Source: an uncultured Anaeroplasmataceae bacterium
GTDB taxonomy: Bacteria; Bacillota_I; Bacilli_A; Acholeplasmatales; Anaeroplasmataceae
Direction: 5' to 3'
Assembly: GCA_934229535.1 (NCBI GenBank)
Contig: CAKQDS010000033.1
Location: 1 to 18,377 of the forward strand
Length of the DNA stretch: 18,377 nt
A model generated the notes under the pieces. The model saw nothing but the letters and a program-made list of their open reading frames with translations, was not told the origin of the DNA and ran no database searches. The first letter of the stretch is position 1, and the number at the start of each line of letters is the position of its first letter. The translations under genes and the position numbers were made by a program. Positions 6,176 through 14,318 of the stretch are shown here, one piece after another.

Positions 6176-7946
6176 AATCTTCATTAAATTGCGAATTATA
6201 TAAATCCTTGTAAAAACCATTTTGAGCCATTAGTTCATCATGATTTCCTTGTTCAATTATGTTTCCATTTTTCATAACTAAAATCTTATCCGCATTTTTA
6301 ATTGTTGAAAGTCTATGAGCAATAACGAAGCTTGTTCTTCCTTCCATTAGCTTATCCATTGCCTTTTGAATAAGAATTTCGGTTCTTGTATCAACACTTG
6401 ATGTTGCTTCATCTAAAATTAGCATTGGAGCATTCTCAATCATTGCTCTGGCGATGGTTAAAAGCTGCTTTTGGCCTGCAGAAACGTTAGCATTTTCATC
6501 TAAAATGTGATCTAAGCCTCCAGGTAATGAATTAACAAAATGATCCATATGTGCTTCCTTTAAAGCCTCCATAATTTCTTCATCTGTTGCATCCTTGTTA
6601 CCAAATTTTAAATTATCACGAATAGTTCCTTCAAATAGCCAAGTATCCTGTAAAACCATACCAAATAATGAATCTACATTTTCTCTTGATAACTCTTTAG
6701 TTGATATACCATCAATTAAAATGTGACCACTATTAACCTCATAAAACCTCATTAAAAGGTTTACAATTGTTGTCTTACCAGCACCTGTGGGACCAACAAT
6801 TGCAATTTTTTGACCAGACTTTACTTCACAATTAAAATTAAAAATGATTTGCTTATTAGGATAATAGCCAAAATTAACATTTTCAAATGAAACATTACCA
6901 ATGACATCATTCTTGTTAATTATCTTAGTTGGATTTTCAACCTCTAATTCTTCTTCAGCCAAAAAAGCAAATACCCTTTCACTTGCTGCAGCACATGATT
7001 GTAAAACATTAGTTATCTGACCAATTTGTTGAAGAGGCTGATTAAACATTCTTGTATATTGAATGAACATTTGAATATATTCTAACCCAAAATCACCATT
7101 TACAATTTTAATACCACCAAGAATACAAATTGCAACATAGGATAAATTACCTATAAACATCATAATAGGCATCATTAAGCCACTAAAGAATTGACTTTTC
7201 CAAGCACTAGTCTCTAAATCATCATTTAAAGATGTAAATTCCTTTTTACTTGCATCTTGATGATTAAAAGCTTTAATTATAACAAGACCAGAATAATCCT
7301 CTTCAATTTGGCCATTAATCTTACCTAATGATTTTTGTTGATTTCTAAAGAATTTTTGACTGAATTTAACTATTAGCATCATAAATATCATAGATAAAGG
7401 AATAGATACTAAAGGTATTAAAGTCATCATTGGTGATAAGGTTAGCATCATAATGAATACACCCACAAATGTAGTAATTGAAGAAATCATTTGTGTAGCA
7501 CTTTGATTTAAATTTTGACCAACTGTATCAACATCATTTGTTACTCTACTTAATACATCACCATATGAGGTATTATCAAAATAGCGTAGCGGAATCTTAT
7601 TAATTTTTATAGATATAGCCTCACGCATCTTATTACATATTTTTTGAGTCACACCAGTCATTAAGAATCCACATGTATAGCTTGTAAGAGCTGAACCACA
7701 ATATATAAATATTAAAGAAATTCCAATTTTTGTAATTTTATCAAAATTAATTTGCGCTTGGTAGCATTCTTTAGTAATTTCACCTAAAATTTTTGGTCCC
7801 ATAATTGAGCAAACAGATGCAAAAATACTAAGTAAAATTGCAATAATAACAATTGGGAAATGTGGTTTAATATAAGGAATTAAATTTTTAAAGCTTTGCT
7901 TCATATTTTTTGCCTTAGGGGCATTATTCATATTTCTACTATGCAT
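6174..7946 (-). CDS. ABC exporter subunit, catalytic half (multidrug type)
   Basis: A 590-residue fused membrane-plus-ATPase half transporter, probably the second subunit of a heterodimeric drug, lipid or peptide exporter like BmrC/BmrD, EfrAB or TM287/288. It has six hydrophobic segments in residues 30-320 and a nucleotide-binding domain with Walker A GPTGAGKTT (385-393), Walker B LILDEATSS with catalytic E513, and switch H544 (IAHRLST). Its signature is NVSAGQKQ (487-494), with Ala in place of the usual second Gly. An intact Glu and His plus a changed signature are expected for the partner that carries the active site's Walker motifs in such heterodimers. The start has AAGGAGG nine bases upstream and overlaps the previous gene by 8 bases. 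The substrate cannot be read from the sequence. Confidence 0.92.
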   Translation of the reverse strand: MHSRNMNNAPKAKNMKQSFKNLIPYIKPHFPIVIIAILLSIFASVCSIMGPKILGEITKECYQAQINFDKITKIGISLIFIYCGSALTSYTCGFLMTGVTQKICNKMREAISIKINKIPLRYFDNTSYGDVLSRVTNDVDTVGQNLNQSATQMISSITTFVGVFIMMLTLSPMMTLIPLVSIPLSMIFMMLIVKFSQKFFRNQQKSLGKINGQIEEDYSGLVIIKAFNHQDASKKEFTSLNDDLETSAWKSQFFSGLMMPIMMFIGNLSYVAICILGGIKIVNGDFGLEYIQMFIQYTRMFNQPLQQIGQITNVLQSCAAASERVFAFLAEEELEVENPTKIINKNDVIGNVSFENVNFGYYPNKQIIFNFNCEVKSGQKIAIVGPTGAGKTTIVNLLMRFYEVNSGHILIDGISTKELSRENVDSLFGMVLQDTWLFEGTIRDNLKFGNKDATDEEIMEALKEAHMDHFVNSLPGGLDHILDENANVSAGQKQLLTIARAMIENAPMLILDEATSSVDTRTEILIQKAMDKLMEGRTSFVIAHRLSTIKNADKILVMKNGNIIEQGNHDELMAQNGFYKDLYNSQFNED

Positions 7947-9726
7947 TTTCTAATTCCTCCTTCGACAATTGCGAATAAGCAATTTCCTGATAAACACTGC
8001 AGCTTTCAAGCAATTCCTTATGCGTACCAATACCAACAACCTCGCCCTTATCTAAAACAACGATCTTATCAGCATTAATGATTGTTCCAATTCTTTGGGC
8101 AACAATTACGTTAGTTGCACGATTTGGCATATTCTTTAAAGCAAGTCTTAATTCTTGATCAGTTTTCAAATCAAGAGCACTAAATGAATCATCAAACAAG
8201 AAAATTTCTGGCTTTTTAATTATTGCTCGTGCAATACATAATCTTTGCTTTTGACCACCAGAGAAATTTGTACCACCCTGGGCTACTATTGCATTTTCCT
8301 TCAAATCAAGATTTGAAACAAAATCATATGCTTGAGCAATAGTTAAGGCATCTGTTATTTCTTCAGCGGTTGGATTTTCCTTACCATATTCTAAATTAGA
8401 TTTAATTGTTCCTCTAAATAAATTAGATTTTTGTGGTACTAGTCCAAGCTTTGCTTCTAAATCCTTCTCTTTATATTCCTTTACATCGACACCATCAACA
8501 AGAACACTTCCACTTGTTGCATCATAAAAACGATTAATTAAATTTAAAATCGTACTTTTTCCTGAGCCTGTTGAACCAATAATAGCCAAGGTTTCTCCAT
8601 CCTCTATTTTAAAACTAATATTTGACAAAACAGGTTCATTTGAGCCAGGATACATAAAGCTAACATTTTTAAATTCAATTGACCCCTTTTCCAAAGGCAT
8701 TGTTGAATACTCTGGTTCAGCAATTAAATTCTTTGAATCCAAAACCTCATTAATTCTTTTAGCTGATACCATTCCACGAGGAACCATAACAAATATCATT
8801 ATAAGCTGCATAAATGCCATACAAATAATCATCGCGTATTGTTGGAAGCCAAAAACATCGCCAATATTCAATACATTATTATTTATTGCGTAGGCACCTA
8901 CCCATAAAATACATAATGATGTACCATTCATAATAATCATCATTCCCGGATTTAATAAAGACATCATTCTATTTACGAAAACATTCATTTTTGTAACATC
9001 ATTATTAACCTTAGAAAATTTTTCTTCTTCGTAACCTTGTGCGTTATTAGCTCTTACAACTCTTATACCAGTTAAATTTTCTCTTGTAACAAGATTTAAT
9101 TTATCAGTTAAACCTTGAATTTGCTTAAATTTAGGCATTACAAAAATAAAAATTATAAATACAAGCAATACTAGAGCAATAACTGATATAATAACTATAG
9201 AATTAAGATTTGATGATGAAGCTTGCTTAGTAGCTTGAATTATACCCTTTATAGCCATAATAGGAGCTGAAACCGCAATACGTAAAACCATTACAATTAC
9301 CATTTGGATTTGAGTAATATCATTTGTTGATCTAGTTATCAAGCTTGATGTTGAAAAAGAATCAATTTCGTTTAATGAAAAATTTTGAACCTTATTATAA
9401 ACCTTATCTCTTAAATCATGAGAAAATCCAGCGGCAATCTTAGCAGCTAAAAAGCTAACAATTATAGTAGAAACAACAGAAATCCCACTACAAAGTAGCA
9501 TTTTTAAGCCACTATTATATATTTCTCTTTTAGTATCTGCAAGTAGCTCTGATGGAACAGGGACTCCATATTCACGCATTTTTGAAATTAATCCAGCATT
9601 ATTTAAAATTTTTGTAAGATAATCAGGCATCTTTAAATCAGCAGCAACCTGCAAATAAACAAAGCCAATTATTAAAATACAAAAAAGCCAATAATACCAG
9701 CGAAAATTCTTTAATAATTTTAACAT
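7939..9726 (-). CDS. ABC exporter subunit, degenerate-site half (multidrug type)
   Basis: A 595-residue half transporter, first gene of the exporter operon. Six membrane segments are followed by a nucleotide-binding domain with Walker A GSTGSGKST (384-392) and a canonical signature NFSGGQKQR. The Walker B sequence is FLFDDSFSALD, with Asp523 where the catalytic Glu normally stands, and AQRIGT with Gln544 replaces the switch His. These two changes mark a non-hydrolysing ATP site, so with the next gene it should form an asymmetric heterodimer with one active and one degenerate site. The frame opens at an ATG at 9735, but AAAAGG abuts that codon and is nine bases from the ATG at 9726, which is chosen. 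Regulation is probably by the divergent MarR protein. Confidence 0.92.
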   Translation of the reverse strand: MLKLLKNFRWYYWLFCILIIGFVYLQVAADLKMPDYLTKILNNAGLISKMREYGVPVPSELLADTKREIYNSGLKMLLCSGISVVSTIIVSFLAAKIAAGFSHDLRDKVYNKVQNFSLNEIDSFSTSSLITRSTNDITQIQMVIVMVLRIAVSAPIMAIKGIIQATKQASSSNLNSIVIISVIALVLLVFIIFIFVMPKFKQIQGLTDKLNLVTRENLTGIRVVRANNAQGYEEEKFSKVNNDVTKMNVFVNRMMSLLNPGMMIIMNGTSLCILWVGAYAINNNVLNIGDVFGFQQYAMIICMAFMQLIMIFVMVPRGMVSAKRINEVLDSKNLIAEPEYSTMPLEKGSIEFKNVSFMYPGSNEPVLSNISFKIEDGETLAIIGSTGSGKSTILNLINRFYDATSGSVLVDGVDVKEYKEKDLEAKLGLVPQKSNLFRGTIKSNLEYGKENPTAEEITDALTIAQAYDFVSNLDLKENAIVAQGGTNFSGGQKQRLCIARAIIKKPEIFLFDDSFSALDLKTDQELRLALKNMPNRATNVIVAQRIGTIINADKIVVLDKGEVVGIGTHKELLESCSVYQEIAYSQLSKEELENA

Positions 9727-9770
9727 TAGTATCATCCTTTTAACAAATATTACATATCTTTATTATATGC

Positions 9771-9791
9771 AATAAGTATTATAAACTTATT
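9771..9791. promoter_or_regulatory. Inverted repeat flanking the -10 of the ABC promoter
   Basis: AATAAGT (9771-9777) and ACTTATT (9785-9791) bracket the 7 bases that hold the TATAAT of the exporter promoter. A repressor bound here would block the promoter directly. It differs in sequence from the 22-bp palindrome nearby. Confidence 0.4.
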
Positions 9792-9806
9792 TTTTGCTAA
9801 TGTCAA
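9778..9806 (-). promoter_or_regulatory. Consensus sigma-A promoter of the ABC operon
   Basis: Perfect TTGACA (9801-9806), 17-base spacer, perfect TATAAT (9778-9783) on the minus strand. A promoter this strong in front of an exporter normally needs a repressor. Confidence 0.92.
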
Positions 9807-9807
9807 C

Positions 9808-9829
9808 ATATTTAACATATGTTAAATAT
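9808..9829. promoter_or_regulatory. 22-bp perfect palindrome, probable MarR operator
   Basis: The palindrome is built from half-site ATATTTAACAT and its reverse complement. It stands one base upstream of the exporter -35 and 20 bases upstream of the marR -35. Perfect A/T-rich palindromes of this size between a marR gene and its target are the usual MarR dimer site. Confidence 0.7.
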
Positions 9830-9849
9830 TAACTTTTATTAAATATATA

Positions 9850-9877
9850 TTGATTTTAAAAAAATATTTAGTATAAT
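9850..9877 (+). promoter_or_regulatory. Promoter of marR
   Basis: TTGATT (9850-9855), 16-base spacer, TATAAT (9872-9877). The leader is short, with GGTGA before the ATG. Confidence 0.75.
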
Positions 9878-9893
9878 TAAAATGGTGATTTAA

Positions 9894-10334
9894 ATGAACG
9901 AACAAAAAACAAAGGAATTATTGAATGAATCAGCAAAGCTTATGCCAAGACAATTTCAATTTTTAAATGAATGTAATTATGTATTCACTAAATATAACAT
10001 TTCAAAGCAGGAATATTTTTATATTGCTTCATTAGACAAATGCCCATCTTCAATGCGCGAGATTTCCTCTAAACATGGAATATCACCTCAGCAGCTTTCA
10101 AGACTTAGCAATTCATTAGAAGCAAAAGGCTTAATTACAAGAAAAATTAATAAAGAAAATCATCGTATGCTTCAAAGTGAAATTACTGATGCTGGTTTAG
10201 AGCTTTTAAATTCCATAAAAAAAGAATTAATAGCTAATGTAGAAAATAAATTTTCACTTCTATCTTCTTCTGAACTAGACGAATGTATTACAGCTTTAAA
10301 GAAAGTAAATGAAATTTTTTCTAAAATTTCTTAA
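9894..10334 (+). CDS. MarR-family transcriptional regulator
   Basis: A 146-residue winged-helix regulator. Helices at both ends should form the dimer interface. The central part holds the DNA-binding domain: a helix-turn-helix in SSMREISSKHGISPQQLSRL, a recognition helix leading to SNSLEAKGLITRK, and a wing in KENHRMLQSEITDAG. It is divergent from the ABC exporter operon across a 167-base gap that contains a perfect palindrome, so it is the likely repressor of the exporter and perhaps of itself. The inducing ligand is unknown. The ATG is preceded by GGTGA at 6 bases. Confidence 0.9.
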   Translation: MNEQKTKELLNESAKLMPRQFQFLNECNYVFTKYNISKQEYFYIASLDKCPSSMREISSKHGISPQQLSRLSNSLEAKGLITRKINKENHRMLQSEITDAGLELLNSIKKELIANVENKFSLLSSSELDECITALKKVNEIFSKIS

Positions 10335-10337
10335 TTT

Positions 10338-10360
10338 AAAGGCTTGAAAGCCTTTTTTTT
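10338..10360 (+). terminator. Terminator of marR
   Basis: AAAGGCT-TGAA-AGCCTTT stem-loop continuing into a run of eight T, immediately after the marR stop. Confidence 0.9.
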
Positions 10361-10365
10361 ATTCA

Positions 10366-10408
10366 AAAAATAAAAAATGACCATTAGAATTAATATCCTA
10401 ATAGTCAT
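10366..10408 (-). terminator. Terminator of pfkA-pyk
   Basis: Minus-strand stem ATGACTATTAG / CTAATGGTCAT (11 pairs, one T.G) with a small A/T loop, followed by TTTTTT-A-TTTTTT. It lies 20 bases beyond the pyk stop. Confidence 0.85.
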
Positions 10409-10428
10409 CTAATATTTAAATTTTATAA

Positions 10429-11826
10429 TTACTCAACATCAACTAAAGTTACGCCATTAGCGTTAACCTTTAAGATATGAGCACCAGCTTCAAGACCTAA
10501 AGCTTCCTTAGCAGCCTTTAGAGCATCCTCATATTTACCAACAACTGGTTGAACACCCCATACAACTGATAATGTACGAGCACACTTGCTACAAGCACAA
10601 GCATAGAATACATCAGCAGCAGGACGATATTCACTGATAGCTAAAGCTAAATCAACATCACCCTCAGCAACGATTGCATCAATATCAAAATTCATTGCTA
10701 AAGTAGCAGCAGCTAAACCAACAGCATCATCAGAGCCTAATTCTTTGTTACCATTTAAAACATTATTAATCATTAATTCATGATCTAATGAATCTTCAGC
10801 TTTCTCATCAATCTTAGACATATATGAAACAGCTTCAAATGGATAATCTCCTTGAGCAGATTCTCCAGAAAGCATTGTAGCACCTGTACCATCAAGTACA
10901 GCATTATGAACATCTGAAACCTCAGCACGTGTAGGACGTGGATTTTGTTGCATTGAATCTAACATTTGAGTTGCAGTGATAACAATCTTACCTTGAGATT
11001 GAGCAAGATAAATCATTTCCTTTTGAATTTCTGGTAAATCCCATGCATCAACGTCAACACCTAAATCACCACGAGCAACCATTACACCATCAGATAATTC
11101 AACGATTTCAGGCATATTAGAAACACCCTCTTGGTTTTCAATCTTAGAAATAACCTTAATATGAGTATTTCCCTTTGCAGCTAAAATATCACGAATTTGC
11201 TTTAAATCATCTGCACGACGAACAAATGATGCAAAAATGAAGTCTAAATCTTGATCGCAAGCGAATTCAATATCAGCCTTATCCTTTGGTGAAATATAAG
11301 GCATATTTAAAATTACACCTGGAACATTACAATTTCTCTTTGGTTTTAATTTTCTATTTGATAATGATTCACAAATTAATTCACGATTAGGACCTTTTTC
11401 CTTAACAACTAATTGGAATAATCCATCCTCAAATAAAATTTTTCCACCAACAGAAATATCATCGTATAAGCCAGCATAAGAAATAGCTACCTTTACAGAG
11501 CCATCATCTTGCTTTCCACCAACAAATGAATAATCCATAGTTAAAACTACCTTGTCGCCAGCCTTAACCATTACGCCAGCATAATCTTCCTTTAAAAGAC
11601 CTGTTCTAATTTCAGGACCCTTTGTATCAAGAGCAAGACCTGTATTCCAACCATGCTCTGCATTTAATTCCTTAACATTCTTAATACGGAATCCTTGCTC
11701 TTCATAATCACCATGAGAGAAATTCATACGCATTACATTCATTCCTGCAGTTCCAATTAACTTTTCAAGGCAATCCTTTTGCTCTGAAGCAGGACCAATT
11801 GTACAAACTACTTTAGTTTTTTTCAT
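10429..11826 (-). CDS. pyk: Pyruvate kinase
   Basis: Transfers phosphate from phosphoenolpyruvate to ADP, the last ATP-yielding step of glycolysis. The 465-residue protein shows MNFSHGD (N35, S37, H38) and DTKGPEIRTG (67-76). It also has the substrate lysine K228 in VISKIENQEG, the metal/phosphate loop MVARGDLGVD, the signature ATQMLDSMQQNPRPTRAEVSD, and MLSGESAQGDYP. It ends after the allosteric C domain, so it lacks the extra PEP-utiliser-like domain of Bacillus pyruvate kinase (about 585 residues) and resembles the shorter E. coli form. It lies 16 bases after pfkA, with AAGGAG before the ATG, so the two form an operon, a common Firmicute arrangement. Confidence 0.97.
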   Translation of the reverse strand: MKKTKVVCTIGPASEQKDCLEKLIGTAGMNVMRMNFSHGDYEEQGFRIKNVKELNAEHGWNTGLALDTKGPEIRTGLLKEDYAGVMVKAGDKVVLTMDYSFVGGKQDDGSVKVAISYAGLYDDISVGGKILFEDGLFQLVVKEKGPNRELICESLSNRKLKPKRNCNVPGVILNMPYISPKDKADIEFACDQDLDFIFASFVRRADDLKQIRDILAAKGNTHIKVISKIENQEGVSNMPEIVELSDGVMVARGDLGVDVDAWDLPEIQKEMIYLAQSQGKIVITATQMLDSMQQNPRPTRAEVSDVHNAVLDGTGATMLSGESAQGDYPFEAVSYMSKIDEKAEDSLDHELMINNVLNGNKELGSDDAVGLAAATLAMNFDIDAIVAEGDVDLALAISEYRPAADVFYACACSKCARTLSVVWGVQPVVGKYEDALKAAKEALGLEAGAHILKVNANGVTLVDVE

Positions 11827-11842
11827 TTTTAAACTCCTTAAA

Positions 11843-12796
11843 TTATTTTAAATTTTGTACTAATTCTTCTAAAGATTCGTTTCTCTTTGTTTTCATCTTT
11901 AACGCATCGGCTAAAGGTGTAGAAACTAACTTATTATTTTTTATTCCACAAGCAACACCATAAGTGCCCTCATGTAATAAATCAATTGCATATCCGCCTA
12001 ATCTTGAAGCAAGTAAGCGGTCCTCTGGAGTAGGTGTACCACCTCTTTGAATATAGCCTAAGACTGTAGCTCTACATTCATATCCAGTATATTCTTCAAT
12101 TTCCTTTGCAAACTGATAAACATCAGTCATATGCTCAGAAATAACAACAATTGCATGTCTTCTTCCTTGTAAACGATTTGTTTTTAAATCATTTAAAAGT
12201 TTTTCTTTATCTAGCCCTGTTTGACTAGTAACTATATATTCAGCACCACAGCATATTCCTGAATAAAGTGCTAAATCTCCACATTCTCTTCCCATTACCT
12301 CAATAATTGAACATCTTTGATGAGATGATGAAGTATCACGTAATTTATCAATTGCATCGCATGCCGTATTTAAAGCTGTCGAAAAGCCAATTGTAAAATC
12401 CGTTGAAGCAATATCATTATCAATAGTACCAGGAAGACCAATTACCTTTACACCCATTTCTGATAAACGTAGGGCTCCTGTATAGGTACCATCGCCACCA
12501 ATGCATATAAGTGCATCTATATCATTTTTCTCTAATTGCTTAATGGCTAGCTTTCTAACCTGCTCATAGGCAAATTCTGGTAATCTAGCAGTACCAAGAA
12601 TTGTACCACCTCTATTTAGAATCTCACTAACATGCTTTCTCGTAAATTCTTCGATTTTGCCTTCAACAAGACCCTTATAGCCATCATATATTCCGAAAAC
12701 CTGATCTCCATGTGTAAGTCCAGCACGAACTACTGCACGTATTGCAGCATTCATTCCTGGAGCATCGCCACCAGACGTTAAAACACCAACACGCAT
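11843..12796 (-). CDS. pfkA: ATP-dependent 6-phosphofructokinase
   Basis: Phosphorylates fructose 6-phosphate, the committing step of glycolysis. The 317-residue length equals the classic bacterial PfkA. Motifs: TSGGDAPGMNAAIRA at the N-terminus, CIGGDGTYTGA with G103, PGTIDNDI with G123 and catalytic D126, and MGRECGDLAL. Gly at the positions equivalent to 104 and 124 of the Bacillus enzyme marks ATP rather than pyrophosphate as donor. The frame opens at a GTG at 12805, but GGAG touches that codon and is 8 bases from the ATG at 12796, which also gives the canonical MRVGVLTSGGD start. It is first in the pfkA-pyk operon and divergent from a PPi-type phosphofructokinase. Confidence 0.96.
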   Translation of the reverse strand: MRVGVLTSGGDAPGMNAAIRAVVRAGLTHGDQVFGIYDGYKGLVEGKIEEFTRKHVSEILNRGGTILGTARLPEFAYEQVRKLAIKQLEKNDIDALICIGGDGTYTGALRLSEMGVKVIGLPGTIDNDIASTDFTIGFSTALNTACDAIDKLRDTSSSHQRCSIIEVMGRECGDLALYSGICCGAEYIVTSQTGLDKEKLLNDLKTNRLQGRRHAIVVISEHMTDVYQFAKEIEEYTGYECRATVLGYIQRGGTPTPEDRLLASRLGGYAIDLLHEGTYGVACGIKNNKLVSTPLADALKMKTKRNESLEELVQNLK

Positions 12797-12815
12797 ATTA
12801 ATCACTCCAAAAATA

Positions 12816-12824
12816 ATTATAACA
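12816..12824 (-). promoter_or_regulatory. Extended -10 promoter of pfkA-pyk
   Basis: TGTTATAAT on the minus strand is a perfect extended -10 (TGnTATAAT). The -35 region is poor, as is usual for this promoter type. Confidence 0.65.
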
Positions 12825-12857
12825 TAATATTTGCAAAAATAAATATTTTTTTGACAA

Positions 12858-12871
12858 TAAAAGCGGTTTCA
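12858..12871. promoter_or_regulatory. Candidate cre (CcpA) site
   Basis: Minus-strand TGAAACCGCTTTTA fits the near-palindromic cre consensus TGWAANCGNTNWCA except for T in place of C at position 13. It lies about 35 bases upstream of the pfkA -10, a position from which CcpA usually activates glycolytic genes. Presence of CcpA cannot be seen from this window. Confidence 0.5.
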
Positions 12872-12911
12872 TTACAAAAAGAAAATCTATCACTTTTATA
12901 ATTATTAGTTT

Positions 12912-12941
12912 AAAAGAAAAACATAATTCGACTTTTCTTTT
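12912..12941. other. A/T-rich inverted repeat upstream of pfp
   Basis: AAAAGAAAA (12912-12920) and TTTTCTTTT (12933-12941) form 9 pairs with a 12-base loop, just upstream of the pfp -35. It could be an operator or a weak terminator for upstream transcripts. Low complexity makes chance a real possibility. Confidence 0.3.
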
Positions 12942-12946
12942 TTATA

Positions 12947-12975
12947 TTGACATTTTCATAAATTTACACTAAAAT
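12947..12975 (+). promoter_or_regulatory. Promoter of the PPi-type phosphofructokinase gene
   Basis: TTGACA (12947-12952), 17-base spacer, TAAAAT (12970-12975). The leader of about 30 bases includes AAGGAG nine bases before the ATG. Confidence 0.85.
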
Positions 12976-13012
12976 TATAAATAAAGAACTACAGTTTAAG
13001 GAGAAAAGAAAA

Positions 13013-14266
13013 ATGAATAAATTAAAGGGAGCTGCAATTTTAGGACAATCTGGAGGACCTACTTCAGTTATTAATGCCTCTGCAGCCGGCGTATTCCTTC
13101 AAGCACTAAAGGAAGAAAATATTACAAGAGTATATGGTGCTGCTCATGGAATTAGAGGAATTTTAAATGAAGAATTCTATGATATAAATCAAGAGGACGT
13201 AAAGGAACTTGAACTTTTAAAGACTACGCCATCTTCATCAATTGGTTCTGTTAGATATAAACTAAAGCCACTTGAAGAGGATGATAGCGAATATAAACGT
13301 CTTTTAGAGGTTTTTAAAAAATATAATATTCGTTACTTCTTCTATAACGGCGGTAACGATAGTATGGATACTTGTAATAAGGTATCAAAATTCTTCAAAG
13401 ATTCTGGATATGAATGCTATTGTATGGGTGTTCCAAAAACTATCGATAATGACCTAGATTTAACTGATCATTGCCCAGGATATGCTTCTGCTGCTAAATA
13501 TGTTGCAACATCAATTATGGAAATTAAGCAGGATGCTAATGTTTACGATACACCAATGGTTACAATTGTTGAAATAATGGGTCGTAATGCAGGTTGGCTT
13601 ACAGCAGCAAGTGCTCTTGCATCATATAAAGGAAATGGTCCAGATTTAATTTATCTTCCAGAGGTTGCTTTTTCATTAGAAAAATTCTATGCAGATGTTG
13701 ACCGTGTATATAAAGAAAATCATGGAAAGGTATTAGTTGCAGTATCAGAAGGTGTAAAAACGGCTGATGGTAAATATATACCTGAGCTATTAGCTAGCAA
13801 TCTTGCCAAGGATTCATTTGGTCACGCTCAGCTTGGTGGAACTGCCTCTGTCCTTGCTCAAAAGGTAAAAGAAAAGCTTAATGTTAAGGTTAGAGCTATT
13901 GAATTCTCACTTCTTCAAAGATGTGCACAACATCTTGCCTCAAAGGTTGATATCGAAGAAGCATTTGAAGCTGGTAAAATCGCTGTTAAAGAAGCTTGCA
14001 AGGGAACTACTGATAAAATGGTTGGCTTTAAACGTCATATAAAAAATGGTAAATATGAATGTGAATATGTACTATTTGATTTAGCTCTTGTTGCCAATAC
14101 TGAAAAGAAGGTTCCACTTGATTGGATTACCCCTGATCATACTGGTCTTACAATGGATTATATTAATTATGCTCTTCCTCTTATTCAAGGTGATTTAAAA
14201 GCACCTTTAGAGGATGGACTTCCTAGATTTGCTAAATTAAAAAAAGTTTTTGTTGAGAAACTATAA
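13013..14266 (+). CDS. pfp: Pyrophosphate-type 6-phosphofructokinase
   Basis: Probably interconverts fructose 6-phosphate and fructose 1,6-bisphosphate with pyrophosphate, reversibly, serving glycolysis and gluconeogenesis. The 417-residue protein belongs to the phosphofructokinase superfamily: GQSGGPTSVINAS at the N-terminus, YNGGNDSMDT (113-116 GGND), PKTIDNDLDLTDHCPG (K142, catalytic D145), and VEIMGRNAGWLTAA. Asp116 after GGN and Lys142 before TIDND are the residues that favour pyrophosphate over ATP, in contrast to the Gly pair in the neighbouring pfkA. Its length and the TPSSSIGSVR segment fit the 400-420-residue pyrophosphate clade. It is divergent from pfkA-pyk with a separate strong promoter. 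Donor assignment is from residues only. Confidence 0.92.
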   Translation: MNKLKGAAILGQSGGPTSVINASAAGVFLQALKEENITRVYGAAHGIRGILNEEFYDINQEDVKELELLKTTPSSSIGSVRYKLKPLEEDDSEYKRLLEVFKKYNIRYFFYNGGNDSMDTCNKVSKFFKDSGYECYCMGVPKTIDNDLDLTDHCPGYASAAKYVATSIMEIKQDANVYDTPMVTIVEIMGRNAGWLTAASALASYKGNGPDLIYLPEVAFSLEKFYADVDRVYKENHGKVLVAVSEGVKTADGKYIPELLASNLAKDSFGHAQLGGTASVLAQKVKEKLNVKVRAIEFSLLQRCAQHLASKVDIEEAFEAGKIAVKEACKGTTDKMVGFKRHIKNGKYECEYVLFDLALVANTEKKVPLDWITPDHTGLTMDYINYALPLIQGDLKAPLEDGLPRFAKLKKVFVEKL

Positions 14267-14318
14267 AAAAAATTAAAACTATCAATCAATGTTAGATGTT
14301 GATTGATAGTTTTTTTTT
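14265..14318. terminator. Bidirectional terminator between pfp and spoVAE
   Basis: Long stem AAAACTATCAATCAA / TTGATTGATAGTTTT (14275-14289 with 14299-14313) and a 9-base loop. T9 follows on the plus strand and an A-run on the left gives T on the minus strand. The spoVAE stop lies in the T-run, so it serves both convergent genes. Confidence 0.93.

Noticed and set aside
7961..7967. Second perfect Spo0A heptamer (TGTCGAA on the minus strand)
   Set aside because: It lies inside the coding end of the first ABC gene, not at a promoter; a chance match.
7896..8078. Plus-strand open frame of 60 codons
   Set aside because: Antisense to the junction of the two ABC genes; composition is that of a reversed coding strand.
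12851..12878. TTGACA with TACAAA as a second plus-strand promoter for pfp
   Set aside because: The -10 is poor and a much better promoter lies at 12947-12975.
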